A stretch of 54,220 nucleotides of DNA from JAIEPT01 sp038217425. GTDB lineage: Bacteria; Planctomycetota; Planctomycetia; Gemmatales; Gemmataceae. A program made the translations under genes and the position numbers. Position 1 is the stretch's first letter. The number at the start of each line of letters is the position of its first letter. Location of the stretch: positions 1 through 54,220 of the forward strand of contig JBBQPM010000020.1 in assembly GCA_038217425.1 (NCBI GenBank), given 5' to 3'. Positions 1 through 8,280 of this stretch are shown here, in pieces. The notes beneath the pieces were generated by a model. That model worked only from the letters and a program-made list of their open reading frames with translations, did no database searches and was not told the origin of the DNA.

Positions 1-1
1 A

Positions 2-1399
2 ATCAGGCCGTACAACAAGCGGCGCATCTTCGACGGCGAAGGCGTCGCCAGTCGGCGGCGCGGCCTCCGCTACCATTACGGCCGCGACGCCGCCACGCGG
101 ATCCCGATCATCGAGGACTACCGCGAACTCCTCGCCCGCCCCGACATCGAGATGGTCATCATCGCGCTGCCGCTCTACCAGCACCACGCCGCGACCATGG
201 CCGCCCTCGACGCCGGCAAGCACGTTCTCTGCGAGAAACTGATGGCCCGCACCATCGGTCAGTGCAAGCAGATGATCCGCAAAGCTCGAGACCGGAATCT
301 GCTTCTCTCCGTCGGACATCAGCGCCATTACTCGATGCTCTACGAGCATTGCGTGCAGATGATCAAGCAAGGCGTGCTCGGCGACGTCCGTCACATCCGC
401 GCGCTGTGGCACCGCAATCAGACCCAGCGCATGGTCGACGACGTCATCAACGGCGTCCTGCAACCGCACAAACGCTACGGCTCCGATAGCTGGCGCAAGG
501 AGATTCTGACGGAAGACTACGAAGCCTTGAACGCCCGCATCCGCGATTTCGGCTGGGATTCTGTCGAGCAACTGGTCCGCTGGCGGCTCTTCGACAAGAC
601 CGGCGGCGGCCTGATGGCCGAGTTGGGCTCGCATCAGCTCGACGCGTGCTCCATCTTCATCAAGCAAGCCCTGGGCCGAGAGGGGGACACCTATCCGATT
701 GCCGTCTCCGGCATCGGCGGCAAAAACTTCTACACCGACGACCGCGAAATCGAAGACCACGTTTACACGACCTTCGAGTATCCCGGCAAAAATTACGACC
801 GTCAGCGGGCGCTCTACGACTTCGATCGCACTTCCTACAACGCCAATGACATCGTGACGGTGACTTACTCGTCGGTCTCGACGAACAGCTTCGAGAAGTA
901 CGGCGAATGCATCATGGGTTCGCGCGGCACGATGATTGTCGAGGAGGAGCAGCGCGCGTATCTGTACGACCTAACAGGTCGGGCGACGGAGACGACGGTG
1001 GCGCGCGCGCCCGCCGGGGGGCAAGTCGCCTCGGGTTCGACGCCGGCGCCGGATGCGCGAAACGAGGCGCGGGCGGTCGAGGTCGGCGCCCAGTCGCTCG
1101 GACCCCGCATTAGCTGGGGATACCGCGAAGAGATGGAGCACATGGCCGTCTGCATCCGCAACCGCGAAGGAGCGTCCGAGGCCGACCGTAGGCTGTTGGT
1201 CCCGCGCTGCGACGGCACGATGGCGATGGCCGACGCGATCATCGCCTTCACCGCCAACTTGGCGATGCGCTATCAGCGCCGTATCGAGTTCAAGGAAAGC
1301 TGGTTCAATCCGTTTCTCGCGAACGATCCGGAGGACAATGAGACGCCCGAGGCTTGGGCGCGGGCGAACCACGCCAAGTTGAGCGAACGGATTTCGTAG
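2..1399 (+). CDS. Gfo/Idh/MocA family oxidoreductase, 5'-truncated by window edge
   Basis: This is an NAD(P)-dependent oxidoreductase of the Gfo/Idh/MocA family, which usually acts on sugars or inositols. The frame is open from base 2, so the N-terminal Rossmann GxGxxG segment lies outside the window. The first visible in-frame ATG, at 152, falls inside the domain (the strand ending in VIIALP) and is not the real start. The segment HVLCEKLMA matches the conserved family block around the catalytic lysine (usually EKP), here with Leu in place of Pro. A GHQRHYSMLY block and a long C-terminal alpha/beta domain (GGGLMAELGSHQLDAC) follow. The stop at 1397-1399 leaves one base before the next gene. 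Family confidence is high; the substrate is unknown. Planctomycetes carry many paralogues, often secreted ones, but whether this copy has a leader cannot be seen. Confidence 0.9.
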   Translation: MRPYNKRRIFDGEGVASRRRGLRYHYGRDAATRIPIIEDYRELLARPDIEMVIIALPLYQHHAATMAALDAGKHVLCEKLMARTIGQCKQMIRKARDRNLLLSVGHQRHYSMLYEHCVQMIKQGVLGDVRHIRALWHRNQTQRMVDDVINGVLQPHKRYGSDSWRKEILTEDYEALNARIRDFGWDSVEQLVRWRLFDKTGGGLMAELGSHQLDACSIFIKQALGREGDTYPIAVSGIGGKNFYTDDREIEDHVYTTFEYPGKNYDRQRALYDFDRTSYNANDIVTVTYSSVSTNSFEKYGECIMGSRGTMIVEEEQRAYLYDLTGRATETTVARAPAGGQVASGSTPAPDARNEARAVEVGAQSLGPRISWGYREEMEHMAVCIRNREGASEADRRLLVPRCDGTMAMADAIIAFTANLAMRYQRRIEFKESWFNPFLANDPEDNETPEAWARANHAKLSERIS

Positions 1400-1400
1400 G

Positions 1401-2218
1401 ATGAAGTCGGACCGCTGGATTTACCAGTTCTTCGCGACGTTCAAGGAAGCGTTTTTCGAGATCCAGGGTCTGCCGCTCGAACTGGCGCAGCGGTACGAAT
1501 TTCGCGCCGAGGAGATCAAGGACGCCGCCCCTCGGCTCGACGGCGTGTTCGTGCCGACGGACGAGCTCGATCCGCTCTACATCGTCGAAGTCCAGTTCTA
1601 CAGTAGCGAGAGTTTTTACTTCGATCTGTTTGCGAAGACGTTCCTGTATCTTCGGCTCACCAGAACTTCAGGCGCTGGAAGGTTGTGGTGCTCTTCGGAT
1701 CGCACGCCGACGAACCGACGGCCGAACCGTTCGAGGTGCTTCTCGAATCGCGTCATGTGCAGCGCGTCTATTTGCCGGAGTTGGCAGAATTGGGCGACGG
1801 CTCCTTCGGCCTGGAATTGCTCAAGCTCCTGCCGCTGAAGAGTCGTTTGGCGCTGGCCCGGGCGCACGCCTTGGCCGAGCGTGCGCGTCGGGAAATTCCC
1901 GAGCAAAGCGAACAGCGAAATGCGATAGAATTAATCGAGAAGTTGTTGGCGGCGAAATTCCCCGTAATGACTCGCAAGGAGATCGAAATCATGCTCAATC
2001 TCGATGATCTTTCCCATACGCAGTACTACAAAGACATCATCGAACGCGGGAGGTCAGAAGGCAAGCTTGAGGGCAAGCTCGAATCCATTCCGAAGTTATC
2101 GGCCATCGGATTGTCGATCCGTGAAATTGCCGAGGTGCTTGAATTGAGCGAGCAACTTGTGTCGAAGTACTTCAACCCGCCCAAGAAGAACAAACGCAAA
2201 CGACCCGCTCCGGAATAG
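1401..2218 (+). pseudogene. DUF2887 / Rpn-type PD-(D/E)XK protein, frameshifted
   Basis: Two overlapping reading frames together make one protein of the DUF2887/Rpn (recombination-promoting nuclease-like) type. The first part (1401 to about 1655) contains the nuclease-fold core: IQGLPLELAQRYEFRAEE, then DGVFVPTD and the acidic strand YIVEVQFYSSE, then FAKTFLYLR. The continuation, HQNFRRWKVVVLF, and the rest of the family (RVYLPELAELGD, LPLKSRLALARAHAL, an Ile/Leu-rich tail) is read one base back, from about 1660 to 2218. One base has therefore been lost, or two gained, between about 1650 and 1665. Translated as it stands, the first frame runs into an unrelated tail and stops at 1838. The C-terminus ends in a Lys-rich segment. 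The defect may be real decay or a sequencing error; no homopolymer run lies at the junction. The PD-(D/E)XK residues in the N-terminal part look intact. Confidence 0.75.
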
Positions 2219-2259
2219 ATTTTGCAGTTTAGTGGATGCTCACGAAGTAAGGAACGCTC

Positions 2260-3291
2260 ATGGCCGCCGTCGATGAATTGCAGTCGCTCGAAACCCAGGC
2301 TCTCGGCGAACTCGCCGCGTGTGCCGCCAATGCGGACGTTCTGGCCTGGAACGCGAAATTCCTGGGCGATAAGGGCCTGATCACGCAGCAGCTCAAACAG
2401 GTCGGCAAGCTCCCTCCCGCGGAACGGCCGACCTTCGGGCAAGCGGTCAATCGCCTCAAGGAGAAACTCGCCGGCGAAAAGGAAACGAAAGCAGGTGCGG
2501 TCAAACGCGACGAAATGCTGCGCAGCCTTGCCTCGGAACGCATTGACGTCACGCTGCCGGGACGACGCAGCCCGCACGGCCGGCTGCACATCGCCGGGCA
2601 AACGATGCGGCTCATCACCAGCATCTTCGCCGAGATGGGCTTTCAGGTCTACCGCAGCCGAGAAGTCGAGGACGATGAGACGAACTTCGAACTCCTCAAC
2701 ATGCCGCCGCACCATCCTGCCCGCGATATGTGGGACACCTTTCACACCACCGTCCCCGGCGTGATCCTGCGCACGCACACGTCGCCCGGCCAGATCCACG
2801 TCATGCGGCAATGCCATCCCGAGCCGATCCGCGTCATCCTCCCCGGCATGTGCTACCGCTTCGAACAAATCACCACCCGCAGCGAAATTCAGTTCGAGCA
2901 AGTCGAAGGGCTCGTCGTCGGCCATCACGTCACGATGGCCGACCTCAAGGGGACGATCACATCGTTCGCCCGCCGACTGTTCGGCGCTGAGCGGCAAGTC
3001 CGCTTTCGTTCGAGCTACTTTCCGTTCACGGAGCCGAGCATCGAGGTCGACATCGATTGGCCGAGCGACGACCCGAACGCGGATCGGCTGACCAAGGGGA
3101 CGGGTTGGCTCGAAATCATGGGCGCGGGAATGGTGCATCCGACGGTGATGCGTAACGGCGGTTACGATCCGGACGAGTTCAGCGGTTTCGCATTCGGCAT
3201 GGGGCCGCAGCGGATCACGATGCTGCGTTACGCGATCGACGACATTCGGCAATTCTGGGCGAACGACTTGCGCTTTCTCGAGCAATTCTAG
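2260..3291 (+). CDS. pheS: Phenylalanine--tRNA ligase alpha subunit
   Basis: Class II aminoacyl-tRNA synthetase subunit that activates phenylalanine and, with PheT, charges tRNA-Phe in the cytoplasm. At 343 residues it is close to the usual bacterial length. The N-terminal 90 residues form the predicted coiled-coil arm. The catalytic core begins near RRSPHGRLH and includes MGFQVYRSREVEDD, the block NMPPHHPARDMWDTF (motif 1/2 region), RTHTSPGQIHVM, SSYFPFTEPSIEVDI and the motif 3 end SGFAFGMGPQRITMLRY. The last residues, FWANDLRFLEQF, are typical of PheS. The ATG at 2260 is preceded by AAGTAAGGA. The partner gene pheT does not follow; the next gene is convergent, so pheS and pheT are unlinked here at least on this side. 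A strong hairpin follows the stop. Confidence 0.97.
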   Translation: MAAVDELQSLETQALGELAACAANADVLAWNAKFLGDKGLITQQLKQVGKLPPAERPTFGQAVNRLKEKLAGEKETKAGAVKRDEMLRSLASERIDVTLPGRRSPHGRLHIAGQTMRLITSIFAEMGFQVYRSREVEDDETNFELLNMPPHHPARDMWDTFHTTVPGVILRTHTSPGQIHVMRQCHPEPIRVILPGMCYRFEQITTRSEIQFEQVEGLVVGHHVTMADLKGTITSFARRLFGAERQVRFRSSYFPFTEPSIEVDIDWPSDDPNADRLTKGTGWLEIMGAGMVHPTVMRNGGYDPDEFSGFAFGMGPQRITMLRYAIDDIRQFWANDLRFLEQF

Positions 3292-3301
3292 CGAAAAAAT
3301 A

Positions 3302-3338
3302 GAACGAGGCGGCCCTGTTCCGGACGGCCGCCTCGTTC
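3302..3338. terminator. Bidirectional terminator hairpin between pheS and the oxoamine synthase gene
   Basis: A perfect 13-bp inverted repeat (3302-3314 with 3326-3338) encloses an 11-base loop between two convergent stop codons. On the minus strand the stem is followed by a T-rich run (complement of 3294-3301), the layout of an intrinsic terminator for the minus-strand gene. On the plus strand the 3' side is C-rich, so it would be a weaker stop for pheS. Confidence 0.75.
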
Positions 3339-3360
3339 CCCCTTGCGGGTTTCTCCATCC

Positions 3361-4626
3361 TCACGCAGCCCGGCGAAGCACCTCTGCGGGCCGCGGAAAT
3401 TCGATCTCGCGTTTCACTTCCCTCAAGGCGCCCAAAAGGCCCTCGACGGCGCGCGTCGTGTGATTCGCGTTGACCTGGATCCTCAGCACGCCGCCGTGAT
3501 ACGGGACGGCCGGGAACAGGACCGATTGCACGTAGTACCCTCTCTCGAACAAGAGCCTGCCCGCCTGCAGCGTCGCTTCTTCATCGCCGACCAGAATCGA
3601 CAGGATGGGAGTCTCGCCGCCGAGCACGTCCAGGTCGAGACTGCGGGCGCCCTCGACCAGTTGCCGGAGGTTCCGCTTGAGACGCCCCTCGATCAACGCG
3701 TACTCCGGCGACATCAGGATGTCGCACACGACGCCGATCGCTTCGAGATACGCCGGGGGCACCGGCCCGCCGAAGATAAACGTACTCGAGCGGATCTTGA
3801 GCAGATGCTTGAAGCCGCGCGGACAGCCGAGGAAAGCGCCGAAGCAACTGAAACCCTTGGAAAGCGACCCGACGACGAAGACATTGTCGTAACTCCCCAA
3901 TGCCTCGAGGACGGTCCCCCGACCTCGCTGGCCCATCACCCCGCTGGCATGGGCGTCGTCGACGTAAAGGACGGCGTTGTGCCGGAGACACACTTCGTTG
4001 AGCCGCTGCAAAGGAGGCACGGCCCCGGTCATACTGTAGACCCCGTCGATCGCGACTACCGCGCTGCGGTACGGCTTCGAGCCGGCGAGCAACTTTTCGA
4101 GATGTTCGGGATCGCCGTGGCTGAACGTTTCCAGACGCACGCCGTTGGATTGAGCGATCTTGGCGCCTTCATGCATCGAGTTGTGGGCTCGTTCGTCGAG
4201 CACCAACAGGTCTTTTTTGGCCACGAGTCCGGGGAGCGCGCCGAGGTTGGCGAGACTGACGGACGGATAGATCAGCACTTCGTCGGTTCCGAGCCACGCG
4301 GCGAGTTTTTCCTCGGCGACCTCGTTGGCGCGGACGGAAGCGAAGGCGCGCGAGGCGCCGTTGTGCGTGCCCCACTTGGCGACGCCTCGGCAAATCGCCT
4401 CTTGCACGCGGGGATCTTGATCCAGGCCGAGAAAGCTATCGGAGCCGAAGTTGACGACCGACTTGCCGAAGACTTCCATCTCGCGGTTGGGGCCCAGAGC
4501 GTCGACGACCAGATCCTTGAGATGGAGCTGCGCATCGGGGAACTGCTGGGCGAAATGATCGATGAAGCGAACGAGCGGATGCTTGCGAATCGCGTCAGCC
4601 AGGTTATCGATCGGCGTGCCCGACAT
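3361..4626 (-). CDS. Alpha-oxoamine synthase family PLP enzyme (AONS/KBL/SPT-like)
   Basis: Fold-type I PLP enzyme of the family that condenses an amino acid with an acyl-CoA (8-amino-7-oxononanoate synthase, 2-amino-3-ketobutyrate CoA ligase, serine palmitoyltransferase). Family blocks are present: NFGSDSFLGL near the N-terminus, DERAHNSMHEGA (ring-stacking His), YVDDAHASGVMG (Asp and His contacting PLP), and VGSLSKGF with the Schiff-base lysine at about residue 257. The ATG at 4626 is chosen over the upstream one at 4698 because MSGTPIDN follows a purine-rich AAGAAAGAG and matches the usual N-terminus; the longer form adds 24 unlikely residues. The protein is then 421 residues. No biotin genes are adjacent, so biotin synthesis cannot be inferred; a role in sphingoid-type lipid synthesis or threonine breakdown is equally open. 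The sequence is rather divergent around the glycine-rich GTHNGASRAF block. Confidence 0.88.
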   Translation of the reverse strand: MSGTPIDNLADAIRKHPLVRFIDHFAQQFPDAQLHLKDLVVDALGPNREMEVFGKSVVNFGSDSFLGLDQDPRVQEAICRGVAKWGTHNGASRAFASVRANEVAEEKLAAWLGTDEVLIYPSVSLANLGALPGLVAKKDLLVLDERAHNSMHEGAKIAQSNGVRLETFSHGDPEHLEKLLAGSKPYRSAVVAIDGVYSMTGAVPPLQRLNEVCLRHNAVLYVDDAHASGVMGQRGRGTVLEALGSYDNVFVVGSLSKGFSCFGAFLGCPRGFKHLLKIRSSTFIFGGPVPPAYLEAIGVVCDILMSPEYALIEGRLKRNLRQLVEGARSLDLDVLGGETPILSILVGDEEATLQAGRLLFERGYYVQSVLFPAVPYHGGVLRIQVNANHTTRAVEGLLGALREVKREIEFPRPAEVLRRAA

Positions 4627-4866
4627 TCCCGTCTCTTTCTTGGGAGCGTAGTTTGTTCGTGACGGTCTCAGAAAACCACATTCGCGAAAACAAAGCAAGC
4701 GGAAATAAGAAGCGTCCGCGAAGAGCCTGCGCAGGTTTGCCAGATTCTCCGAAAGTCGGAAAATGGGAGGAAAACAGAGTCTGAAGCATCAAAAGCGGCA
4801 AACGGGCGACGACCCAAACGAGCCGATGCCGTAGTTTGGAGTGCACAACCGTTTCGGCAAGCCGCT

Positions 4867-6243
4867 CTAGGGCTCAATGACTATGTCCGGCGACGTTCCA
4901 AACTTTGCGGGGAGGGGAATGTTCGACCATGCGGGATCGTCGCCGAGACGCAACTCCCAACGTCCCTGCAGCGCCGAGGAAGTTTTGCCGACAATTGTCG
5001 GCACGGGCAAAAACTCTCCGGTCGCCAGGCGGATCACCAAAAGATTTGCGTCATCCGAATTCACGATCGATTTCGGAATGGAGAAGATCGTCTGATGGGC
5101 GGCGGTTTCGCCCGACAGAGATTTTCCGTTCATCCAGGCGGAGACTTGTTTCGAGGGGCCGGCGACGGTCAAGGTGATTGGCGTGCTTGCAAAAATTTCG
5201 TTCGCCCAAACGTTGGCGCGATACCACGCGACCGGAGCCGACTCGACGCGAAGCGCCTTCCACGTGTTCGGCACCGCTACCGCTTGCCAGCTCTTTCGCA
5301 ACAGATCGGCGCCCATCTCCGGGGTCGGCAGCGACGGCCGATTGTCGGGACGCGTGTCGTACTTCGAGCGAAATGGCTTGCCGCCGAGGAACTGATCGCT
5401 GGTCGTCGTCGGACAGACATACTTCTCGATATGGCCGATCACCAGGTCAGTTCCCGTGAAATGATCGACGAAAGGCCAGCGTGCGGGATTGTACATGGCA
5501 TCGGTCATGTCGCGAACCAGGACCGCATTTTTCCCGTTCCGCACCATTTGACGCAAGCCAAAAGGACGGCCGAGGACGCACATGTTGACGTGAACGCCGA
5601 CGAGCAGGACGTTGTCGATCTCGCGCGATTCGAGGATCTTCCAGACTTCTTCCCCCTGGTCGCTGATGAAATCGTCGGCGCCGTCGATTTCAATGAGCGC
5701 GGACTGCGCCTTCCAGGGCATTCCGGGATTTCGCCCCAGGGACTTGAGCTTCTGAGCCCACGCGGCATGCTCCAGGGGGTCGTCGTCTTCCCCGCCATCG
5801 GATTGATCGATCGGATACGTTCCCTTCTCTTCCGTCGGGATTCGAGAACACCAGCTTTTGATTCTTTCCGGAAGCTTCGCAGGCCCCGCCAAACCCAGGG
5901 CTCGTTTCCGGGCGGGATGGTCCTGGTAGGCGGCCATGCAATCGCTCGGAGCGTGAATGATGGTGACGCCCTTGCTGCGTGCGAGTTTCACGAGTTGGTT
6001 CATCCGGGGAGCAAACTCTTCGAGCCGGCGTACCGCGTTCAGACAATGGTGATAATCCCAGACGTCGCAGACGATCAACGCGGTCCGCTCCGCCTTCCAC
6101 GTTGTTTGCTTCGCACGCGATTCAAACGATGCGTCGGATTGCTTTTGAACCTGGATGCGGCTGACGAAGGTCAAATCCTCGGCCGACACCAGCGTCGGCG
6201 TGGCGAGAAGGAGGAGCATCTTGGCGAAATTCTTGGTGAGCAC
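4867..6243 (-). CDS. Secreted isochorismatase-like cysteine hydrolase with C-terminal jelly-roll-like domain
   Basis: The N-terminal half is a cysteine hydrolase of the isochorismatase/nicotinamidase fold. The catalytic aspartate lies in LIVCDVWD and the nucleophilic cysteine (about residue 222) in VNMCVLGRPFG. The Lys of the triad is not assigned with certainty. The C-terminal 110 residues (AVPNTWKALRVESAPVAWYR..., ITLTVAGPSKQVSAWMNGK) resemble a galactose-binding or sugar-hydrolase jelly-roll domain, an addition not seen in classic isochorismatases. GTG at 6243 is chosen because GGAG lies six bases upstream and it gives a clean leader, LTKNFAKMLLLLATPTLVSA; ATG at 6315 would bury that leader. 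The protein is therefore probably exported. It is followed on the same strand by no close gene and preceded, 78 bases away, by a secreted hydrolase gene. The substrate is unknown. Confidence 0.8.
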   Translation of the reverse strand: MLTKNFAKMLLLLATPTLVSAEDLTFVSRIQVQKQSDASFESRAKQTTWKAERTALIVCDVWDYHHCLNAVRRLEEFAPRMNQLVKLARSKGVTIIHAPSDCMAAYQDHPARKRALGLAGPAKLPERIKSWCSRIPTEEKGTYPIDQSDGGEDDDPLEHAAWAQKLKSLGRNPGMPWKAQSALIEIDGADDFISDQGEEVWKILESREIDNVLLVGVHVNMCVLGRPFGLRQMVRNGKNAVLVRDMTDAMYNPARWPFVDHFTGTDLVIGHIEKYVCPTTTSDQFLGGKPFRSKYDTRPDNRPSLPTPEMGADLLRKSWQAVAVPNTWKALRVESAPVAWYRANVWANEIFASTPITLTVAGPSKQVSAWMNGKSLSGETAAHQTIFSIPKSIVNSDDANLLVIRLATGEFLPVPTIVGKTSSALQGRWELRLGDDPAWSNIPLPAKFGTSPDIVIEP

Positions 6244-6321
6244 TTGCGACTCCAGTGCGGGATATAAGAGGGTTCGACGGACGGTGAGTAGAAAGGCCGG
6301 ATGCGCCGGCAACAAGTGAGC

Positions 6322-8124
6322 TTACCGGGTAGGGATAATGGGCAGCACGACATGCGAGGGATGCTGGGAATCGTGCAGCACGCGTTGTTGGGCGATGACG
6401 CGTCGCGTCTGCAGGCCGACGTTGTCCTCGCCCGTCCCCGGATTGGGGAGGTAGTACGGAAAGTAGCTGCTCGACACCTCGATGCGGATGCGATGGCCCT
6501 TGCGAAAGACATTGCCGGTGCCCCGCCAAAAGGCGAGCGAGTATTCATATACCCGATCGGGCTCGATCTCGCTCAGCTGGGCGGCGGAGAAGGCGCCATG
6601 ATTCTTGGGATCGCGACAGCGCGCCCGCATGACGCCGTCGCACAACAGCGTGCAGCGGCCGTCGGGATAAACCTCGATGAGACGCATCATCCAATCCGTA
6701 TCGCGGGCCGAGGTCGCTGCGAACAGCTTCGCCACGATCGGCCCCGTCACTTCGACGTCCTCCTCCAGCGGCGGCGTGGAGTACACCAGCACGTCCTTGC
6801 GGATCGCGCCCTTTCGCGTATCGACAGGGCCGTCGATGTGCCCATTCGTAAACGTGTCGGGCACCGGGTCGGCGGGGTTGTGCGTGTAGACGTCGGCCGG
6901 CTCCTTACCGGGAGCCACAGTGCTGAGAACGCCGTCCCCCTCGAGGGAGTTCGCCTTGCCGTCGCTGTGCAGGTAGTACTTGGTCCAGCGCGTCTGCGGC
7001 AGCGGCCAGTCCTTTTCCGCATACCAACGATTGCGGCCCATCACGAAGACGTGGACCGGCGGGTCGTTCTCGACCCCGTTCTTCTCGCCCTTCAAGTACC
7101 GATCGAACCATCGGCAAACGTAGCCGTCCCAGTCGATGATGGCGTCGGGGCCGAAATCGATGCCCGCGAGTTTGCTTGTGGTGTTCCAACTGTGCATCCA
7201 CGGGCCGAGTACCATATGCGGCTTGCGCGCCTCGGGCGTAGCTCCGAATTTCTTGAGAGCCGTGGTATTCATGGGTGTGCCGGGATAATTGGCGTCGAAC
7301 CAACCGCTGATGTTGAGGGAGGGGACTTTGACGCGTGCGTAACTTTCCGGCGTCTGGTAGGCGATGCCGCGCCAGTAGGCCGAGGAGTCGAGGTTGTCGC
7401 GAATCCAAGTTTCGAACCAGGGGGCGTCGAGGGCGCCGCGCCGCTCGCAAAGCTTGAGATAGGGGAGTTCGAGAAAATCTTTGTTTCGGGTAGCAACGAA
7501 GCCGCCGTAGGCCCCAGGGCGTGCGATTTGCGTGGTTCGCCCGGCATGCGCCGCCGCCCAGTCCATCATCCAGCAGACGAGAATGCCGTTCTGATACGGG
7601 CCGTTGTAGAGCTGATCGGGCGGAGCGACCTCCGGCACAATCGCCTTCAGCGACGGCGGCGCCTGGGTTGCCGTCCACCATTGCGTCCAGCCCATGTACG
7701 ATTGCCCCATCATGCCGACGTTGCCGTCGCACCAAGGTTCCTTGGCGAGCCATTCGACCAGATCGTACCCGTCGTGTTTGTGTTTGGCGCCGAACGGATC
7801 CCACTCGCCTTCCGAATCGAATCGGCCTCGGCAATCGGAGATCGCGACGACGTAGCCACGCCGCGCGAAACCGCGCGCTCGCTCGGTCCAGCTTGAGGCG
7901 TTGTTGTTGTAAGGCGTGTGAATCAAGATGGCGGGATGTCGACCTGCCGTGTCGGGCCGATAGACATCGACCGAAAGCTTGACGCCGTCGCGCATCGCCG
8001 CCTTATGGCCACGGCTTTCGCGGAGTTCGAACTTGGCCGGCGAGACCGTCTTGGGATCCGGCGCCTGGGCGCCGATCTTGGAGCCTCCGAGAAAAGCGAG
8101 GACGATAACCAATGCGAGGCGCAT
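6322..8124 (-). CDS. Secreted CocE/NonD (X-Pro dipeptidyl-peptidase S15-like) hydrolase
   Basis: Alpha/beta hydrolase of the CocE/NonD family, which cleaves esters or acyl-amino bonds such as cephalosporin ester or glutaryl-7-ACA type substrates. The catalytic triad is visible: Ser142 in GQSYMGW, Asp in NISGWFDANYPG, and His in VLGPWMHSW. The C-terminal 200 residues form the beta-rich jelly-roll domain typical of the family (EDVEVTGPIVAKLF, YEYSLAFWRGTGNVFRKGH, IRIEVSSSYFP). ATG at 8124 is chosen: GGGAG lies seven bases upstream and MRLALVIVLAFLGGSKIGAQ is a good signal peptide; the longer form from 8160 adds 12 residues. The protein has 600 residues. It lies just upstream of the cysteine hydrolase on the same strand, so the two may be cotranscribed secreted enzymes. 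Confidence 0.92.
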   Translation of the reverse strand: MRLALVIVLAFLGGSKIGAQAPDPKTVSPAKFELRESRGHKAAMRDGVKLSVDVYRPDTAGRHPAILIHTPYNNNASSWTERARGFARRGYVVAISDCRGRFDSEGEWDPFGAKHKHDGYDLVEWLAKEPWCDGNVGMMGQSYMGWTQWWTATQAPPSLKAIVPEVAPPDQLYNGPYQNGILVCWMMDWAAAHAGRTTQIARPGAYGGFVATRNKDFLELPYLKLCERRGALDAPWFETWIRDNLDSSAYWRGIAYQTPESYARVKVPSLNISGWFDANYPGTPMNTTALKKFGATPEARKPHMVLGPWMHSWNTTSKLAGIDFGPDAIIDWDGYVCRWFDRYLKGEKNGVENDPPVHVFVMGRNRWYAEKDWPLPQTRWTKYYLHSDGKANSLEGDGVLSTVAPGKEPADVYTHNPADPVPDTFTNGHIDGPVDTRKGAIRKDVLVYSTPPLEEDVEVTGPIVAKLFAATSARDTDWMMRLIEVYPDGRCTLLCDGVMRARCRDPKNHGAFSAAQLSEIEPDRVYEYSLAFWRGTGNVFRKGHRIRIEVSSSYFPYYLPNPGTGEDNVGLQTRRVIAQQRVLHDSQHPSHVVLPIIPTR

Positions 8125-8209
8125 GAAAGTTCTCCCTGGTTTCTTTCGCGACGAAGTCACTCGGGCGTGTCCTTTTGCTTATCTTAAAGATTCAGGCGAC
8201 CTTGCCCCC

Positions 8210-8236
8210 CGAATCGAGTGAGCGAAACTCGATTCG
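8210..8236. promoter_or_regulatory. Perfect 10-bp inverted repeat in a divergent promoter region
   Basis: CGAATCGAGT (8210-8219) and its exact complement (8227-8236) flank seven bases. The site lies between the divergent CocE-type hydrolase and beta-lactamase-like genes, and the heptamer CGAATCG recurs once more at 8243. It could be an operator or an mRNA 5' hairpin for the plus-strand gene. No regulator gene is adjacent to support an assignment. Confidence 0.35.
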
Positions 8237-8280
8237 CAACCCCGAATCGTATGCACCCGACTTCAGAAAGAGTTCACCCC

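Noticed and set aside
1401..2218. Reading the DUF2887/Rpn-type gene as an insertion-sequence transposase
   Set aside because: No terminal inverted repeats or target duplications flank it; the family name refers to nuclease relatives, not to an IS element here.
2026..3285. Minus-strand open frame of 419 codons opposite pheS
   Set aside because: It overlaps a certain housekeeping gene and its composition is that of an antisense frame.
3343..4662. Plus-strand open frame of 439 codons opposite the oxoamine synthase gene
   Set aside because: Its translation has no domain and the opposite strand carries all PLP-enzyme motifs; long antisense frames are common in GC-rich genes.
4627..4866. Minus-strand open frame of 80 codons between the oxoamine synthase and cysteine hydrolase genes
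   Set aside because: It has no ribosome binding site or recognisable sequence and overlaps the start of the oxoamine synthase gene; the gap is read as a plain intergenic region.
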